A stretch of DNA of 64,000 nucleotides, taken from NCBI GenBank assembly GCA_001972305.1, contig BDDD01001618.1:299599-363598 (forward strand). The letters run 5' to 3'. Position numbers and translations under genes: made by a program. The DNA is from Cephalotus follicularis. Its lineage: Eukaryota; Streptophyta; Magnoliopsida; Oxalidales; Cephalotaceae. This document shows, one piece after another, positions 47,671 through 59,455 of this stretch (positions within the stretch are counted from its first letter, which is position 1; each line of letters opens with the position of its first letter). The notes under the pieces were generated by a model. The model was given only the letters and a program-made list of their open reading frames with translations. It was not told the DNA's origin and did no database searches.

Positions 47671-50600
47671 ATGGCAACCATTTCATGTTTTAGTGATATT
47701 AAGTCTATTAATATGCCACCATTTTTTGATGCAAATGATTATAATAAATGGAAAATTAAAATGACTACCTTTATTCAATCCCTTGATTATGATCTTTGAG
47801 ATATAATTGTTTTTGGTTCAGAATTGCCTATAGAATCTATCTCTAAACCAAGAGCTAGATACGATGAGAAAGAAAGAGAAATGTTAAGATTAAATGCTAA
47901 GGCTAAGCATCTGATTTTTTGTGCTTTGAGTTCTAACGTATTTGATCGTATTTCTTCTTGTATTATGGCTAAGGAGATATGAGATAAGTTGGAACATATT
48001 TATGAAGAAAATTATGTTGAAGCAGCAAACTTGTGTCTTATGGCAAGAGAATATACTGAAAGTGATAGTGATTAAGAGAACACTAGTAAAGGAAGAAATG
48101 AGGAAAGTTACGATGAATTTATAGAAGTTGTAGAAAGATATACTTCGATTATTTCTTCTTTAAAAAATAAAATTAAATGCTTGACTGTTGAAAACAATCA
48201 GTTAAAGACTACTATTTCTTTTGCTTTGATGAATGAAGATATATCTAAGGATAAAAAAATAGATTTATTAGAAAAAGAAAATAATTGTTTAAAAATTGAA
48301 ATTGATGCTTTCAAGAAAAACAATATTGTGTTATCAAAAGAAAACGAATCATTAAAAAATGAAATGGATATCTTAAGTATGTCTTTAGAGTTATCAACAA
48401 ATTTTAAGTAGGAGAATGAAAATTTTCTCTAAATTCTTTAGTAGTAGTGAAAAAGTTGATAGACTACTAGGTGTTCAAAGGTGTGTTTTTGATAGAGCAT
48501 GTTTAGGATTTGATGAAATGAACAAAGTGAAACACTTTGAAAATTTGATTGAAAGAAAGAAAATTCATAAAGTAGTTACTTGTAATTATTGCAACAAAAT
48601 TGGACATATATCTAGTAATTGTTAGCATAGAAAGTATGGTACAAAAATTAAAAAGATTTGGGTTCAAGGAACTATTTCAACTAACCTCAAAGGACCCAAA
48701 GTCATTTGGGTACCAAAGAAATCAACATGATTATACATTTTTGTAAGAGCACATGAAGGCCAAAACCAATCAAATGGTATATGGATAGTGGCCGCTCTAA
48801 ACATATGACGAGTGACAAAAATCAATTCATCACCCTAAAGACAAAAGATGGAGGACAAGTGACATTTGGAGACAATGCGAAAGAGAAAATTGAAGGAATT
48901 GGAACCATAGTTAAAAACTCTTCAACTTCTATTGATAATGTCTTATATGTCAAAGGACTCAAACATAACCTTCTTAGCATAAGTCAATTGTGTGACAAAT
49001 GTTATAAAGTTACATTCGAAAAGACACATTGCATAGTAGTTAATGTCTTAGATAACTCTATAAAATTCATTGGTTATAGACAAGATAATGTTTATGTTAT
49101 AAATTTAAAAGATCTTGATTTTCAAAATGTTAAATGTCTTGTCTCAATGAATGTTGATGATAGTTGGTTATGGTATAGGAGACTAGGTCATACCAGCATG
49201 AACACAATTTCAAAAATTTTGAGATATGATCTTGTTAAAGGCCTTCCCAAACTTACATTTGAAAAAAAATAAAATTTGTGATACTTGTCAAATGGGAAAG
49301 CAAACTCGATCGTCTTTTAAAAGCAAAAATGTAGTTTCCACATCTATGCCATTAGAACTATTGCATATGGATTTGTTTGGACCATCTAGGATTAGAAGTC
49401 TCGGTAGCAAACTATATGCCTTAGTGATTGTGGATGATTTTTCAAGATTTACATGCACTTTGTTTTTAGCTCATGAAAATGATGCTTTTAATGAATTTAA
49501 AATTTTTTGTAAAAATGTTCAAAATGAAAGAAATTTTACCATTAAATCTATTATAAGTGATCATGGTAAAGAATTTGAAAATATTAATTTTGAAAATTTT
49601 TGCAATGAAAATGGTTTTGATCATAACTTTTTTAATCCTAGAACTCCTCAACAAAATGGAGTTGTAGAGAGAAAGAATAGGACTTTACAAGAAATGGCTA
49701 GAATAATGCTTTGCGAAATTTTTTTGCCAAAATATTTTTGGGCTGAGGCCGTTAATACTGCATGTTATGTGTTAAATCGTATAATAATAAGGCCAATTTT
49801 AAAAAAGACTCCATATGAGTTATAGAGATGGAGAAAGCCTGATAGTATTTACTTTCATGCATTCAGTTGCAAATGCTTTGTGTGCACAATAACGGAAAGG
49901 ACAATCTTGCTAAGTTCGACGCCAAAGCAGATGAAGGTATTTTTCTTGGTTACTCAAACTATAGTAAAGCTTATAGAATTTTTAATAAAAAAAAGATTAG
50001 TAGTAGAAGAATCTGTACACCTTGTCTTTGATGAGTATAAATTTGTTATTTCTAGTCAAGTAGATAATGATGATGATATAGATTTTCTTCAAGAGAAAGT
50101 TCATGATATATCTTTAAGTGATGACAAACCCTTAAGTGATGAGTTACCATAAACGTTAGAAGAAACACCTTCACAACAATTAGAAAACAGTATTCCTCAG
50201 GTTAGGAATAGGAATCTTATGAGAAATCACACTCTTAATGCTATCATAGGTAACCCTACAAGAGGTGTAACCATTAGATCTTCATATAATGCATGAATTA
50301 TTTAGCTTTTCTATCTCAAATCGGGCCTAATAATATAGTTGAGACCGAAAATGATGAGTAATGGATTATAGCTATGCAAGAAGAACTAAATCAGTTTAAA
50401 CGCAATAATGTATGGGAACTAGTAGTTAGGCCTTATGATCATTCGATTATTAGTACAAAATGGGTTTTTAGGAACAAAATGGATGATCAAGGTATTGTAG
50501 TTAGAAATAAAGCTAGACTAGTTGCTATGGGCTATTCCCAAGAAGAAGGAATAGATTTTGATGAAACATATGCCCCAGTAGCCAGACTTGAATCTATCCG

Positions 50601-51117
50601 TATGTTGCTTGCATTTGCATCTCATAAGAATTTTACTTTATATCAAATGGATGTAAAAAGTACATTTCTAAATGTTTTTATTAAAGAAGAAGTGTATGTT
50701 GAACAACCTCTTGGTTTTATTGATCCACACTTCCCTAATCATGTTTTTGAACTGCAAAAAGCATTATATGGTTTGAAACAAGCTCCACGAGTTTGGTATG
50801 AAATGTTGAGTAATTTTTTAATTTCAAACGATTTTAAAAGAGGATTTGTTGATATTACTTTATTTACTAAAAGAAATCATGATGATATAGTAATAGTACA
50901 AATTTACGTTGATGATATTGTTTTTGGATCGACTAACGAAATTATGTGTAAGGACTTTGCTAAATTGATGCAAGATGAATTTGAGATGAGTATGATGGGA
51001 AAGCTTAGCTTCTTTCTCGGACTTCAAATAAAACAACTCAGAGATGGAATCTTTATCAACCCCTTGATGAAAATACTTTTTCAAATATTAGGAGAGAACT
51101 TGGACTGTGTGATTTAA
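47671..51117 (+). pseudogene. Copia gag-pol region (fossil)
   Basis: In order: gag (from about 47,671, MATISCFSDIKS then FDANDYNKWKIKM), a coiled-coil-like K/E/N-rich stretch (about 48,180-48,410), a zinc knuckle (CNYCNKIGHISSNC, 48,583-48,624), protease (MDSGRSKHMTSD, 48,781), gag-pre-integrase (LWYRRLGHTSM), integrase (HMDLFGPSR, then TPQQNGVVERKNRTLQEMAR) and reverse transcriptase ([14 protein letters not shown], then YVDDIVFGS, to about 51,100). RNase H is not recognisable. Fossil with several breaks. Confidence 0.85.
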
Positions 51118-53159
51118 AATAATGTGCATTTGTGTTTGTGACCTTTTTTGATGATTTCCAAAAAGGGGGAGAACTTTTGGTTTAGCTTGGTTTTGGTATG
51201 ATGGAGGTATAATGGAGCTTTAGATTTTTTATATTAATATGTCTGATAAGTAAAAATGCTTAAAGCTTTTATTGTGATGTTAAGGGGGAGCTTAACTTTT
51301 TGAAGCTTAGTTTTGTTTTAAACTCAAAATTGGTATTGTGTATGTTTTGTCATCATCAAAAAGGGGAAGATTGTTGACATTCATGTGTGACAATCTTGGT
51401 TTTGATGATAACAAAGCACTTAACTTGTTGCAAGTTAAAACAAGTACAGTTGCAAGTTAAAACAATAATATATGCAGAACAGACCTATTGGTGTCAACGC
51501 CTAGATCATTGGCTTCAACGTACTGGGCTTAAGCATGTGTTCTGGGCTTTAGAATATGATCTTCGTCAACGTGCTGATTATTCTCGTCAATGTGCTGGGT
51601 TTTGTAATATTGGCGTCAACATAATGATGAAGACATCAACGCCAAAAGGTGCAAAAATCAGACAGTGACTTAGACGTTAACATGGAGGCATATTGGCATC
51701 AACATCTATTCTAAAGACGTCAACGCCATCGTTAGACGTCAACGCAAAAGAGTGCAAAAATCATAATGTGACTTAGAAGTTAACGTATAAAGCAGATGGA
51801 GTCAACACAAAAGATATTTGCGTCAACGCCATGCGTACACGTCAACGCCAATAATACAGAAATCAGATAGTAGCTAATGGAGTCAACGCAAAGAACCAAA
51901 GGAGTTAACGCACAAGGATATAAACGTCAACGTCATGTGTAAAATGTCGATGCTCAAGACAGTCAGACACATAAATCTGTAAGATTTGAAACTGCTGAAA
52001 TTGGGAAAACTTTCCATAGATGATTCCAACGGCTATTTGATGATTCCAACGGCTATATCCTGCAATAAGCCTATAAATAGAGGCTGATCAGTGAAGAAAA
52101 ATATCAAGAAAATATGCAAGAGAATCAGCATACAATCTTTCATATTCTTAAGAGCTTTTGTTCTATTTGCAAGCTATATCTTTTGATATTTTTTCTGAGC
52201 TTTATTTCATCATTCAACCTTTTTAGAGGTTACAGATAACACAACCACCACCTGAATATCTTTATGTAACACCAGGTTGTTAATACCTTAATTCAAGTTA
52301 GGATTTAGCTTGTAAAAATCCAAGTTAGGATTTAGCTCATAAAAATCCGAGTTAGGATTTTCCTTGTAGAAATCCAGAAGTTGGGATTGTGATCGGGGGA
52401 TTACAAAACTAATAGAACCTCAAGTTCAGCTTGGGAGAGTGAACGTAGGCATATTTGGCCGAACCACTATAAATTGTTTGCAATCTCTCTTTCCCAACTC
52501 TTTTACATTATTGCAATTTATTTGATTGTTTTTAATTGTTAGAGTAATTTGATTGTTTGATTGTCTAACTTGTTTGTGTGTTGATCATTAAAATCGGAAA
52601 GGGTTAATTATTCTGCATAACCTATTCACCCCCCCTCCTCTAGGTTGCTATTAGTGGACCTACAGTCATGTTAGGTCTATAGGAGTGTGGCAGCGGCGAC
52701 AAATCGTATGAGTGGACATGCTATGTCTATACGAAGTGTGTTCGGCGTGACAAACTGTACGAGTAGACTCCATTGATTGCGTTAAAAACCATTCATTCAA
52801 CAACATTTTTATTCACCGACAAAGTGTTTGTGGATTTTAATCAGACAGACAAAATGTGTATGAAAGCAGATAATTGAAGAACGAATCAAAACTTCAAGAA
52901 TTTTTATTGATGGAGTTGAATCAACACAATCTAAGCTTTGTTTTAACTCTAAAAACCTTAAGAATTTAGCTACAAAACATTGTAAAGAAAATGCTGAAGA
53001 AAAGAAAAGAAGAAAACGTTTAAAGGGTGGCTACACACTGTTTTTGGCCTGCTTTTACACATATTTATACTTATAAAACTGATTAAAAACGGAAATAAAA
53101 ATAACCTAATTACAATCCGTGCAAAAATCCAAAACTTTCCATTTTTGTTGTCGCCGGTT

Positions 53160-53745
53160 TAGTGCTTTAGCGTTGACGCTTTGGTAACGTGAATGCATGC
53201 TCATTCCGCGCTTAAGTGTTAAGCGTCGACAGTGTTGAGTAAAGCGACGACGCTTACAATACTAAACTGTGCTAAGCGTTGACACTAATGTGCAAGGCAT
53301 CAGCGCTTTAAAATGTAAACTCAGACTTGTAAAGTGGGACATGTACCCGAGCAGAGCTTCAGACTTGAAATGTTGGCATTTTTTGTGCAAAGGCAGAGCT
53401 TGCATGCAGAGTACAAACCTGAAGAACGTCCAAGCAAACCTTAAGGAGCATAACAACATCAAACTACCCGACTAGACCTGCCAAGCAATGTTACCAAGCA
53501 AACTTGAAGTGCAAACCAAAAGTGAAATTCCAGACAAGCCGAGCAGAGCATGGACTATTGGTAAGGTGTAGACTTGAGGTGTTGAGTAGTGATGAGGTTT
53601 TGGTCAGACCAGCGCACTTGGAATGTGTTACCGAGTAGAGAAGCAAATATGGTCTGATGCAAGGAGGCGTAAAGCGTCGACGCTTTTAATTGAACCGTCG
53701 GCGCTTTAAAGATAAGCGTCGATGCTTATAATGACTCCGTCGACG
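53160..53745. repeat. Palindrome zone of the right Gypsy LTR
   Basis: Units such as AAGCGTCGACAGTG, AAAGCGTCGACGCTTTT and CCGTCGACGCTTTG lie in the same order as in the left LTR, with independent point differences. Confidence 0.8.
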
Positions 53746-54215
53746 CTTTGAAGCAAATTTACACAAGTTTAAGCCAATTTCACTACACTTTGATATCTTT
53801 CCCTTTGTACCTGCAAACCAAATAAAAACAACTCAAGTAATCTGATCCAAGCATAAAAATATGACAATTAGCTCCTTAAAAACAACATATTTTTATACTA
53901 AATAATGATCTACATATATACCTTATCATACTTAATGGTTAGATTTGTAACACGGATTGTTAAAAAGCTTTTTTTTGGGGTAATTAGATATTGTATAATT
54001 ACTTAAGTAATTTGACAAAAACCAATCCCCTAAAGTAGTAAAGGAACACGTGTTGGCAGGCTTAGGCAGCATCGAGCCATGCCTAATCACCATTATAATG
54101 GAGAGGAGCCTCTACAATTTATAGTCACCGTTCCACGTGATACTCCGTTGTCTAGAGTAGATAACTTGGCATGGCCAGATGCTACCTAAGTCTTTCAAAA
54201 CTTGTTCCTTTACTG

Positions 54216-54600
54216 CTCTGTTTGGTAATGCTGTGTGTTTCGTAAAAATGTTTTTTTAAAGTACTTTTAGTAAAAGTGCTTTTGTCAAAAGTGCTGTAAG
54301 GAAGCTGAAAAGTGCTTCTGAAGTAAATATGTATTTGGTAAAAATAATTTTGGAACTGTTGTAGACATTTTAAATGATTGAAATGAACATAAAATTATAA
54401 ATACTATATAAACATGTGGTTGACAAAATCACTTTTTGAACTGACCTCACCAGACCAGTTTGAAAAGTGTTTTTGCTCTTTTTAAAAGCAGAAGTACTTT
54501 TACTAAAAGTACTTTTACTGAAACTTTATCAAACACTAATTTAAGAAAATTTGAGTTTAAAAAGTGTTTTTGGTAATCTAAAAGCATTACCAAACGGGGC
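54216..54600. mobile_element. MITE with GTTTGGTAATGCT inverted ends
   Basis: The left end GCTCTGTTTGGTAATGCT and the complement of the right end (GCCCCGTTTGGTAATGCT) form inverted termini. The body is built of AAAGTGCTTTT/AAAAGTACTTTT words in both orientations. No coding sequence. Ends of this kind are common in hAT-like plant MITEs; the superfamily is inference. Confidence 0.65.
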
Positions 54601-54775
54601 AATATGCATTTGATAACGTTTGGTAACGTTATCGTTTTCTGTTTTCTGTTTACTGAAACTTTACCAAACACTAATTTAAGAAAAATTGAGTTTGAAAAGT
54701 GCTTTTGGTAATCTAAAACCAAACGGGGCAGTATGCATTTGATAACGTTTGGTAACGTTATTGTTTTCTATTTTC
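54518..54775. repeat. 130-bp tandem duplication over the MITE end
   Basis: The block from CTGAAACTTTATCAAACAC through CCAAACGGGGCA to GTTTGGTAACGTTAT occurs twice in a row (54,528 and 54,655 starts). The second copy lacks the GCATTA before CCAAACGGGGC. It spans the right MITE end and its flank. Confidence 0.8.
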
Positions 54776-54905
54776 TGTTTTTTGTTTTCTATAATTGTTT
54801 TGTTTTAAAAGTTTTGAAAACATAAATACATTTGATAATCATAATTGTTTTCAGAATTTTTGAAATAGAAATCAAAAATACGTTTGGTAACATTATAATT
54901 GTAAC
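54740..54905. repeat. Second GTTTGGTAAC element remnant
   Basis: GTTTGGTAACGTTATTG at 54,747 and CGTTTGGTAACATTATAATTG at 54,881 bound an ATTGTTTT-rich body. Probably a related MITE. Confidence 0.4.
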
Positions 54906-55079
54906 ACGAGTCAATCAATTCTATAATTTATTATAATATAAACAACAAAGTAACACAAAAACTGATATATGTAAAAACAATATATAGATACATGAATAAA
55001 AAATAATTAAATATATACTTAACAAAAAATTAAAAATAGTTAAATCTATATAAATTGATACGAAATTAAAAATAAAAAA

Positions 55080-55300
55080 ATTGAACTGGTCCGACAAGGT
55101 CACCGATATGTTTAGTTTGGTCTAAACCGGATCACATCGGTTTTGACTAATCTAACTATAAGATCGGTCTAATTAACTACTTGATCGATCAACCATGAAT
55201 CATACTTATCAGAACTGGATCGGTGACTGAACCAGTTTAGGCTCTGAGTTAATGAGCTAATAGGTTTTAATATTTTTAGCATCTATTTTTTTTTTCTAAA
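55080..55300. repeat. GATCGGT/CCGGT-rich repeat
   Basis: GGTCCGACAAGGTCACCGAT, AAACCGGATCACATCGG, GATCGGTCTAATTAAC and ACTGGATCGGTGACTGAACC resemble the repeats at 8.8 kb and 59.5 kb. The ends are unclear. Confidence 0.5.
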
Positions 55301-57235
55301 ATAATTTTAACGAAATTGTTAGTACAAGGTCATGAGCATAACTTGCTTTAAAGTATTATCGATTCTTCATAATATAAGATCAGTTTAACTCATCCTTACC
55401 ATTCTTGTTAAATCGCCCCACAAACTCACCCACCTCTGCACAATGACCATTTAAAACCATAATTAGTTTCCCTCTTCCCAAATGGCAAAGATTGGAGTAG
55501 GGATCACACCAAACCAAGACTAGTCAAACTTTGACAAGAAGACCCATTTATTAAAGTCCAAGTATTCAATTGACTACAAAAGTACAGGCACTTTGGACTA
55601 AAAATGCAAGCGATTACGCAGAGAGAACAAATTCTTCGTAGAGGAATTAATGATAATTTCTAATTGGTAAATGGAGTAAATTTTCATTTGTTTTGTACAA
55701 GTCTATTGAATAAAAAATAACATTTATCAAGTAAAACAAAATAAAAACAATGAAAATTAAATAAATTATAATTTTTTTTTGGGTCAAAACATCATACGTT
55801 TTCTCGACATTTCCCGTATCATAAAACTCGGAAGACCTCAAACCTCTCACACTATGTGTATTAAAGAAAGGTCATTGAGTGACTTGTATGACCAGTGACC
55901 ACAGGTAAACATAAAAAGTGAATCAAAATTAAAATTTAATAAATAATAAAATCCTAAATGTGATATCTTTCATCTTTTTTCTTGAATAAATTTTACACAC
56001 GTGTTCCTTTCGAAACTATGATAGTAAAGGAGTTAAGTTAATCATACAAATGCAAATTTCAAATGCCTTGACAGTAGTCCTCAACTAAATATACGCTAGC
56101 ATTTGGCATAGTTAGTTACCTATTCAAGCACATAAACAAAACAGTTTTAAATCCTAAACAAGAGTTTAAATTTTAAACTGCACCAAAAATTTAGGGTAGT
56201 ACAACCATAAGAAACTTCCAGTACGATCATGATACTAAATATTAGTAACCACTATATTAGATATTGACATATAAGCTATTAGTTGTTATCAACAATATTA
56301 TGGTATTTGAAGAATTTTGTATAACAAAGTGAGATTCTTCATTTCTTGTGTCACATGTCAATCTTCCATCAAAATTTTGGGTGTCAACATGTAGGACTAG
56401 GACCCCATTTGTTACCCTTTTGGGGGGTTCTGTAGAGCTCCCAACTGTGGGACAAATATTCATTTAAAGAAAGCGAGTTATCGAACATTCATGGGAAGCA
56501 AGCAATAAAGCAAAAGCATCTTTAACAAAAGAGGACTTTCACATATTCCCTACCTCAATCAAACCACTTTTTTAACTCACACATTCTAGGGACGTCACCC
56601 ATTCTCCTCTAATTTTAATTTACCAAAATGACACAAGAAAACAATTCCAATGAAAGCAACAAAATTCAGAAAAGCAGAAGGAACCATAAAAATTAACCCT
56701 TTTGCAGTTTTAATCAACTAACGCATTTGGAATTTGCAATAGCTAAATCATAATCAGTCAAAACAAGGACACATAAGGGAAATTTCCACTGCTATGATCC
56801 GCTGTTGAAGGAATAGCATTAGCATGTGTAAGAATTAAGCAACAAACAGATCATAATGTATAGATATTTCATTTGATATGATTGATAGTTATCATTCCTC
56901 CTTGGAGGATCACCATTACAAATAAACAAACCAAAACAAAAACATCACAACTAAAAACATAGGAAGCCAAATCATAGAGTAGTAGATCCAAACCACACAC
57001 ACTCGTATATGTCACATCTAAGGTTTGAAAATTAACCCAAAAAAGAAAAATCTCAAAATGGGTCCCCCTTGTCTTTCTCTCTCTCCTTGGCCTCTTAATG
57101 GAGATCTCCATTTCTTTTCTTCAAATAACCCTTTGTTTTCTTTCGTTTAGTTTTTCTTTAGTTCCCTCTTCGCTTATACTGATGTAGTAATTATATTTCT
57201 TTTCACTCGTGAAGGTGATTAAGCTTGAAGGCTAT
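55301..57235. other. Intergenic DNA, including FLZ 3' flank
   Basis: AT-rich, apparently single-copy. Short open frames lack any recognisable domain. About 57,000-57,235 is probably the 3' UTR of the FLZ gene (CT-rich, no clear motif). I see no repeat or RNA gene. Confidence 0.5.
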
Positions 57236-58344
57236 TTAAGCAGCCACAACAGTGCCTGTACGGAAAGGATAGTCTTGGTTTTTGGAGGGGGAGGTTGATT
57301 TGCTCTTGTCATTTCTTTTCCTCAATGCTTTCATTGAAGAAGAGAGGTTCCAGTTACTCTCTTTGGCTTCATCAATATCTATCTGTTCTTGTCTGCACTC
57401 TTCACTACAAAATGGTGTGTCCCCTCTGCACATAATCAAATAATCACCAATAAATCAGAACCAAACCACACATAATCAGAATTAGTACGTCCAAATCAAT
57501 ATGAGAGCATTGAACCCGTCAGGGTTTTCTTAGATTTCACTGTTTAGTTGCCGCTTAGAAATAGCAGGAATAAATGAATTTTCAATATCTACTGATTTGG
57601 GATCTGAGAATCTGTGTCCCTAATTTCTAATAAAACTTAGCTCTCACAATGGAGAAACATGTAGAGATCAAAACTTTTTTATGTACCAACAAAATCAAAG
57701 TGAATTCTTGCCACTTAACCAAGTAAAAAGATACTAGGCTGTAATACAAATACAAAATTAGGATAAAAATGTTATTTAGAAGAAAAAAAACACGGAGAAA
57801 CATGTAAAGATCAAAACTTTTTTGTCCCAACAAAATCACAGAGAAATTATTTGCATTTAAACAAATAAAAAGATACTTGACCGTAATACAAATACAAAAT
57901 ATGGACTAACATGTTATTTTTTTTATTTTAAAAGAAGCAAAACTGCCAAATATATCCAACTTCCAAAAGCTTTAGCAACAGTAAAAAGGCTGAACAGAAG
58001 AAACCATTGAGAGATGACAGAAAATTAGCCAACCTGTACATAAAGATGTCTCTGTTACCACCAAGAGGTTTTTTGCAAAGAAAACAAGATTCCAAGAAAT
58101 GGGTCTGGTGATCTTCATATCTAGCATCATAAAACCTTGCACTTCTTGGAGAAGAAACTGAAGCAGGATTCCTCAGACTACTACTCCTCTTCATAGAACA
58201 AAAAGCCCTTGAATAAAACCCTTTATCACCATTACTATTATTATTCCCTGAAAAGCCAGCTTCCATGTCTGCCAGTGAAGCCAACCCATTATTTTCCCTT
58301 ACAAAGCAAGGCCTCCTTGTAGTAGTTGATGTTGTAAAGTCCAT
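57236..58344 (-). CDS. FCS-like zinc finger (FLZ) protein, two exons
   Basis: FLZ (formerly DUF581) proteins are plant adaptors that bind the SnRK1 energy-sensing kinase. Exon 1 is 58,344-58,034 and exon 2 is 57,425-57,236 with the stop; the 608-bp intron is GT-AG and splits the arginine codon of FMYR. The 166-residue product has a low-complexity N-terminus, an SSSLRNPASVSSPRSARFYD stretch (residues about 54-73) and the FLZ domain (about 83-127: FLESCFLCKKPLGG, then IFMYRGDTPFCSEECRQEQI). Zinc ligands are C87, C90, C110 and C114. The tail is basic (KALRKRNDKSK) and ends VVAA. The size and motif order resemble the short Arabidopsis FLZ5/FLZ6 type, from memory. The frame is intact and no transposon lies inside. 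Confidence 0.93.
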
Positions 58345-58470
58345 AAGACTATGTACTAGTGCTAGTTTGTTTGATTATAGTATGTGAGATTTGAGAGATA
58401 AAATACTTGATGATCAAGTGAAGAAAGAAAGATGGTTACAGAGATGAGTTGGTAAAGGGTAATTCGTATG

Positions 58471-58481
58471 GTTTTTATATA
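58471..58481 (-). promoter_or_regulatory. Candidate TATA box of the FLZ gene
   Basis: The minus strand reads CTGTATATAAAAACC about 130 bp upstream of the ATG, giving a leader near 95 nt. This is a strong match to the plant TATA consensus. A TC-rich microsatellite lies upstream. Confidence 0.65.
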
Positions 58482-58510
58482 CAGCAAAAGTGCCAACAAA
58501 ATCAATTTAT

Positions 58511-58538
58511 TAAAAGAGAGTGAGAGAGAGAGAGAGAC
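58511..58538. repeat. GA/TC microsatellite in the FLZ promoter
   Basis: About thirteen GA units with one T interruption, roughly 35-65 bp upstream of the candidate TATA box. TC tracts are common plant core-promoter elements. Confidence 0.85.
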
Positions 58539-58564
58539 TACAATACAAACAACGGCAGGTTTCA

Positions 58565-59455
58565 AAAAATCCGTGCAAGTGAATCCACTGGTTTAATAAA
58601 TACCTGCATCTCCAAGTATAATTATAAAAATTTAATGCACTTTTAATTCTTACCATTATAATTTTATTAATTTACAATAATGCCACTACCAGAAGTTACA
58701 AGGGGTATTATGGTCATTCTCTTTGTTGTCACCTTCCCAAATCAATTTACCTGAATTATATTTTTTACATAAAATCGTTATTTTTTTTTATCAAATTTTA
58801 AGTTAATTAAATTTTTATTAGTATGTTATTTACATATAAAAAAATTAATTATTGTATAATTTTTACATATATTAATAAATAGTTATTTATTTAATAATAT
58901 ATTAATTAATTTTTGATCAAATTAAAAAGATAATATTAAATTTAATTATTAGATTTAAAATTATAATTTACATATTAATTATTAAAAATGTATTAAATTC
59001 TTTTTTAAAAAAATGACAATGACATGACATTTTTTGTGGCTTTGATTAAACAGACGGTGTAAAAAATGAAGATGACATAAGGGCAGATCTTTTATTAGTC
59101 GTATTAGCGACCTAACCACACAAATCTTCCGTTTAAAAAATGGTACAAATTTTTCCCAGGGTTAATAAACGTCAATATTTAGTAGTGGGAAAAAGAGGCA
59201 GGACCCACGCTCGTGCAATGCGCGTTAACGTAACGACCGAACCGGTGCAGACCTACCTTTTATAGGCCAGTGTTGTCACTTTCTTGCTTTTATTGTGGGC
59301 CAATCACTATTAGTTACTTTTTTTCTCCCTTTGACAAATATTGTTTTTGCTCAATTGTTGGGACTAATTAGGAGCTACTTGATGTTTGGATTTGATTAAG
59401 GATGGGAATTAGATAGTGATTTAACAAAATATATTTATGTAGGTTTTTTTTTTTT
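58565..59455. other. FLZ upstream intergenic DNA
   Basis: Strongly AT-rich (58,760-59,000 is nearly all A/T). A moderately GC-rich patch at 59,200-59,260 includes GCGCGTTAACGTAACG. No gene is seen. Confidence 0.5.

Larger units (their letters stand above)
46681..52669 (+). mobile_element. Ty1/copia fossil (Sire/Maximus-like) nested in the Gypsy LTR
   Basis: It runs 46,686-52,664 with a perfect GTCAT target duplication. The 3' LTR is 51,372-52,664 (1.29 kb). The left LTR matches it from 46,686 to about 47,649. Both begin TGTTGACATT, and the 3' LTR ends with the CACCCCCCCTCCTCTAGG block typical of Sire/Maximus-type LTRs. GGGGGAGA tracts precede the 3' LTR. Coding order is gag, protease, integrase, reverse transcriptase. 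It is broken, with about half a dozen or more breaks. Its LTRs are clearly diverged, so it is not recent, though necessarily younger than the Gypsy it sits in. Confidence 0.88.
39738..53909 (-). mobile_element. Ty3/gypsy fossil coding only gag and protease, minus orientation
   Basis: The left LTR is 39,743-41,469 (1.73 kb). The right LTR runs 46,191-53,904 including a nested Copia (about 1.73 kb without it). The target duplication ATGAT is perfect (39,738-39,742 and 53,905-53,909). A tRNA-Asp primer site follows the 5' LTR. The 4.7-kb interior holds gag and aspartic protease but no reverse transcriptase, RNase H or integrase, as in the known non-autonomous gag-only elements related to Athila/Tat. 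In the first 130 aligned LTR bases I count about eight differences, so it is of moderate age. The coding part is broken, with several breaks. Confidence 0.85.
39515..53982. mobile_element. TA-flanked foldback MITE split by the Gypsy insert
   Basis: The parts 39,517-39,742 and 53,910-53,980 (297 bp together) form inverted arms: CTCCAAAAAATG with TTTTAACAAT on the left, and the complement of CCCCAAAAAAAAGC with TTTTTAACAAT on the right. ACAAATCYAAC and TATGATAAG are also shared. TA dinucleotides flank both ends, which fits a Stowaway-like (Tc1/mariner) MITE. An inner inverted pair (AATTGGATATCTCTAACTAT) lies at 39,612-39,717. The Gypsy inserted near one end of the hairpin. Confidence 0.65.

Noticed and set aside
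56869-57111. 80-codon open frame 3' of the FLZ gene
   Set aside because: It begins about 125 bp beyond the FLZ stop on the same strand, has no domain, and is best read as 3' UTR or flank.
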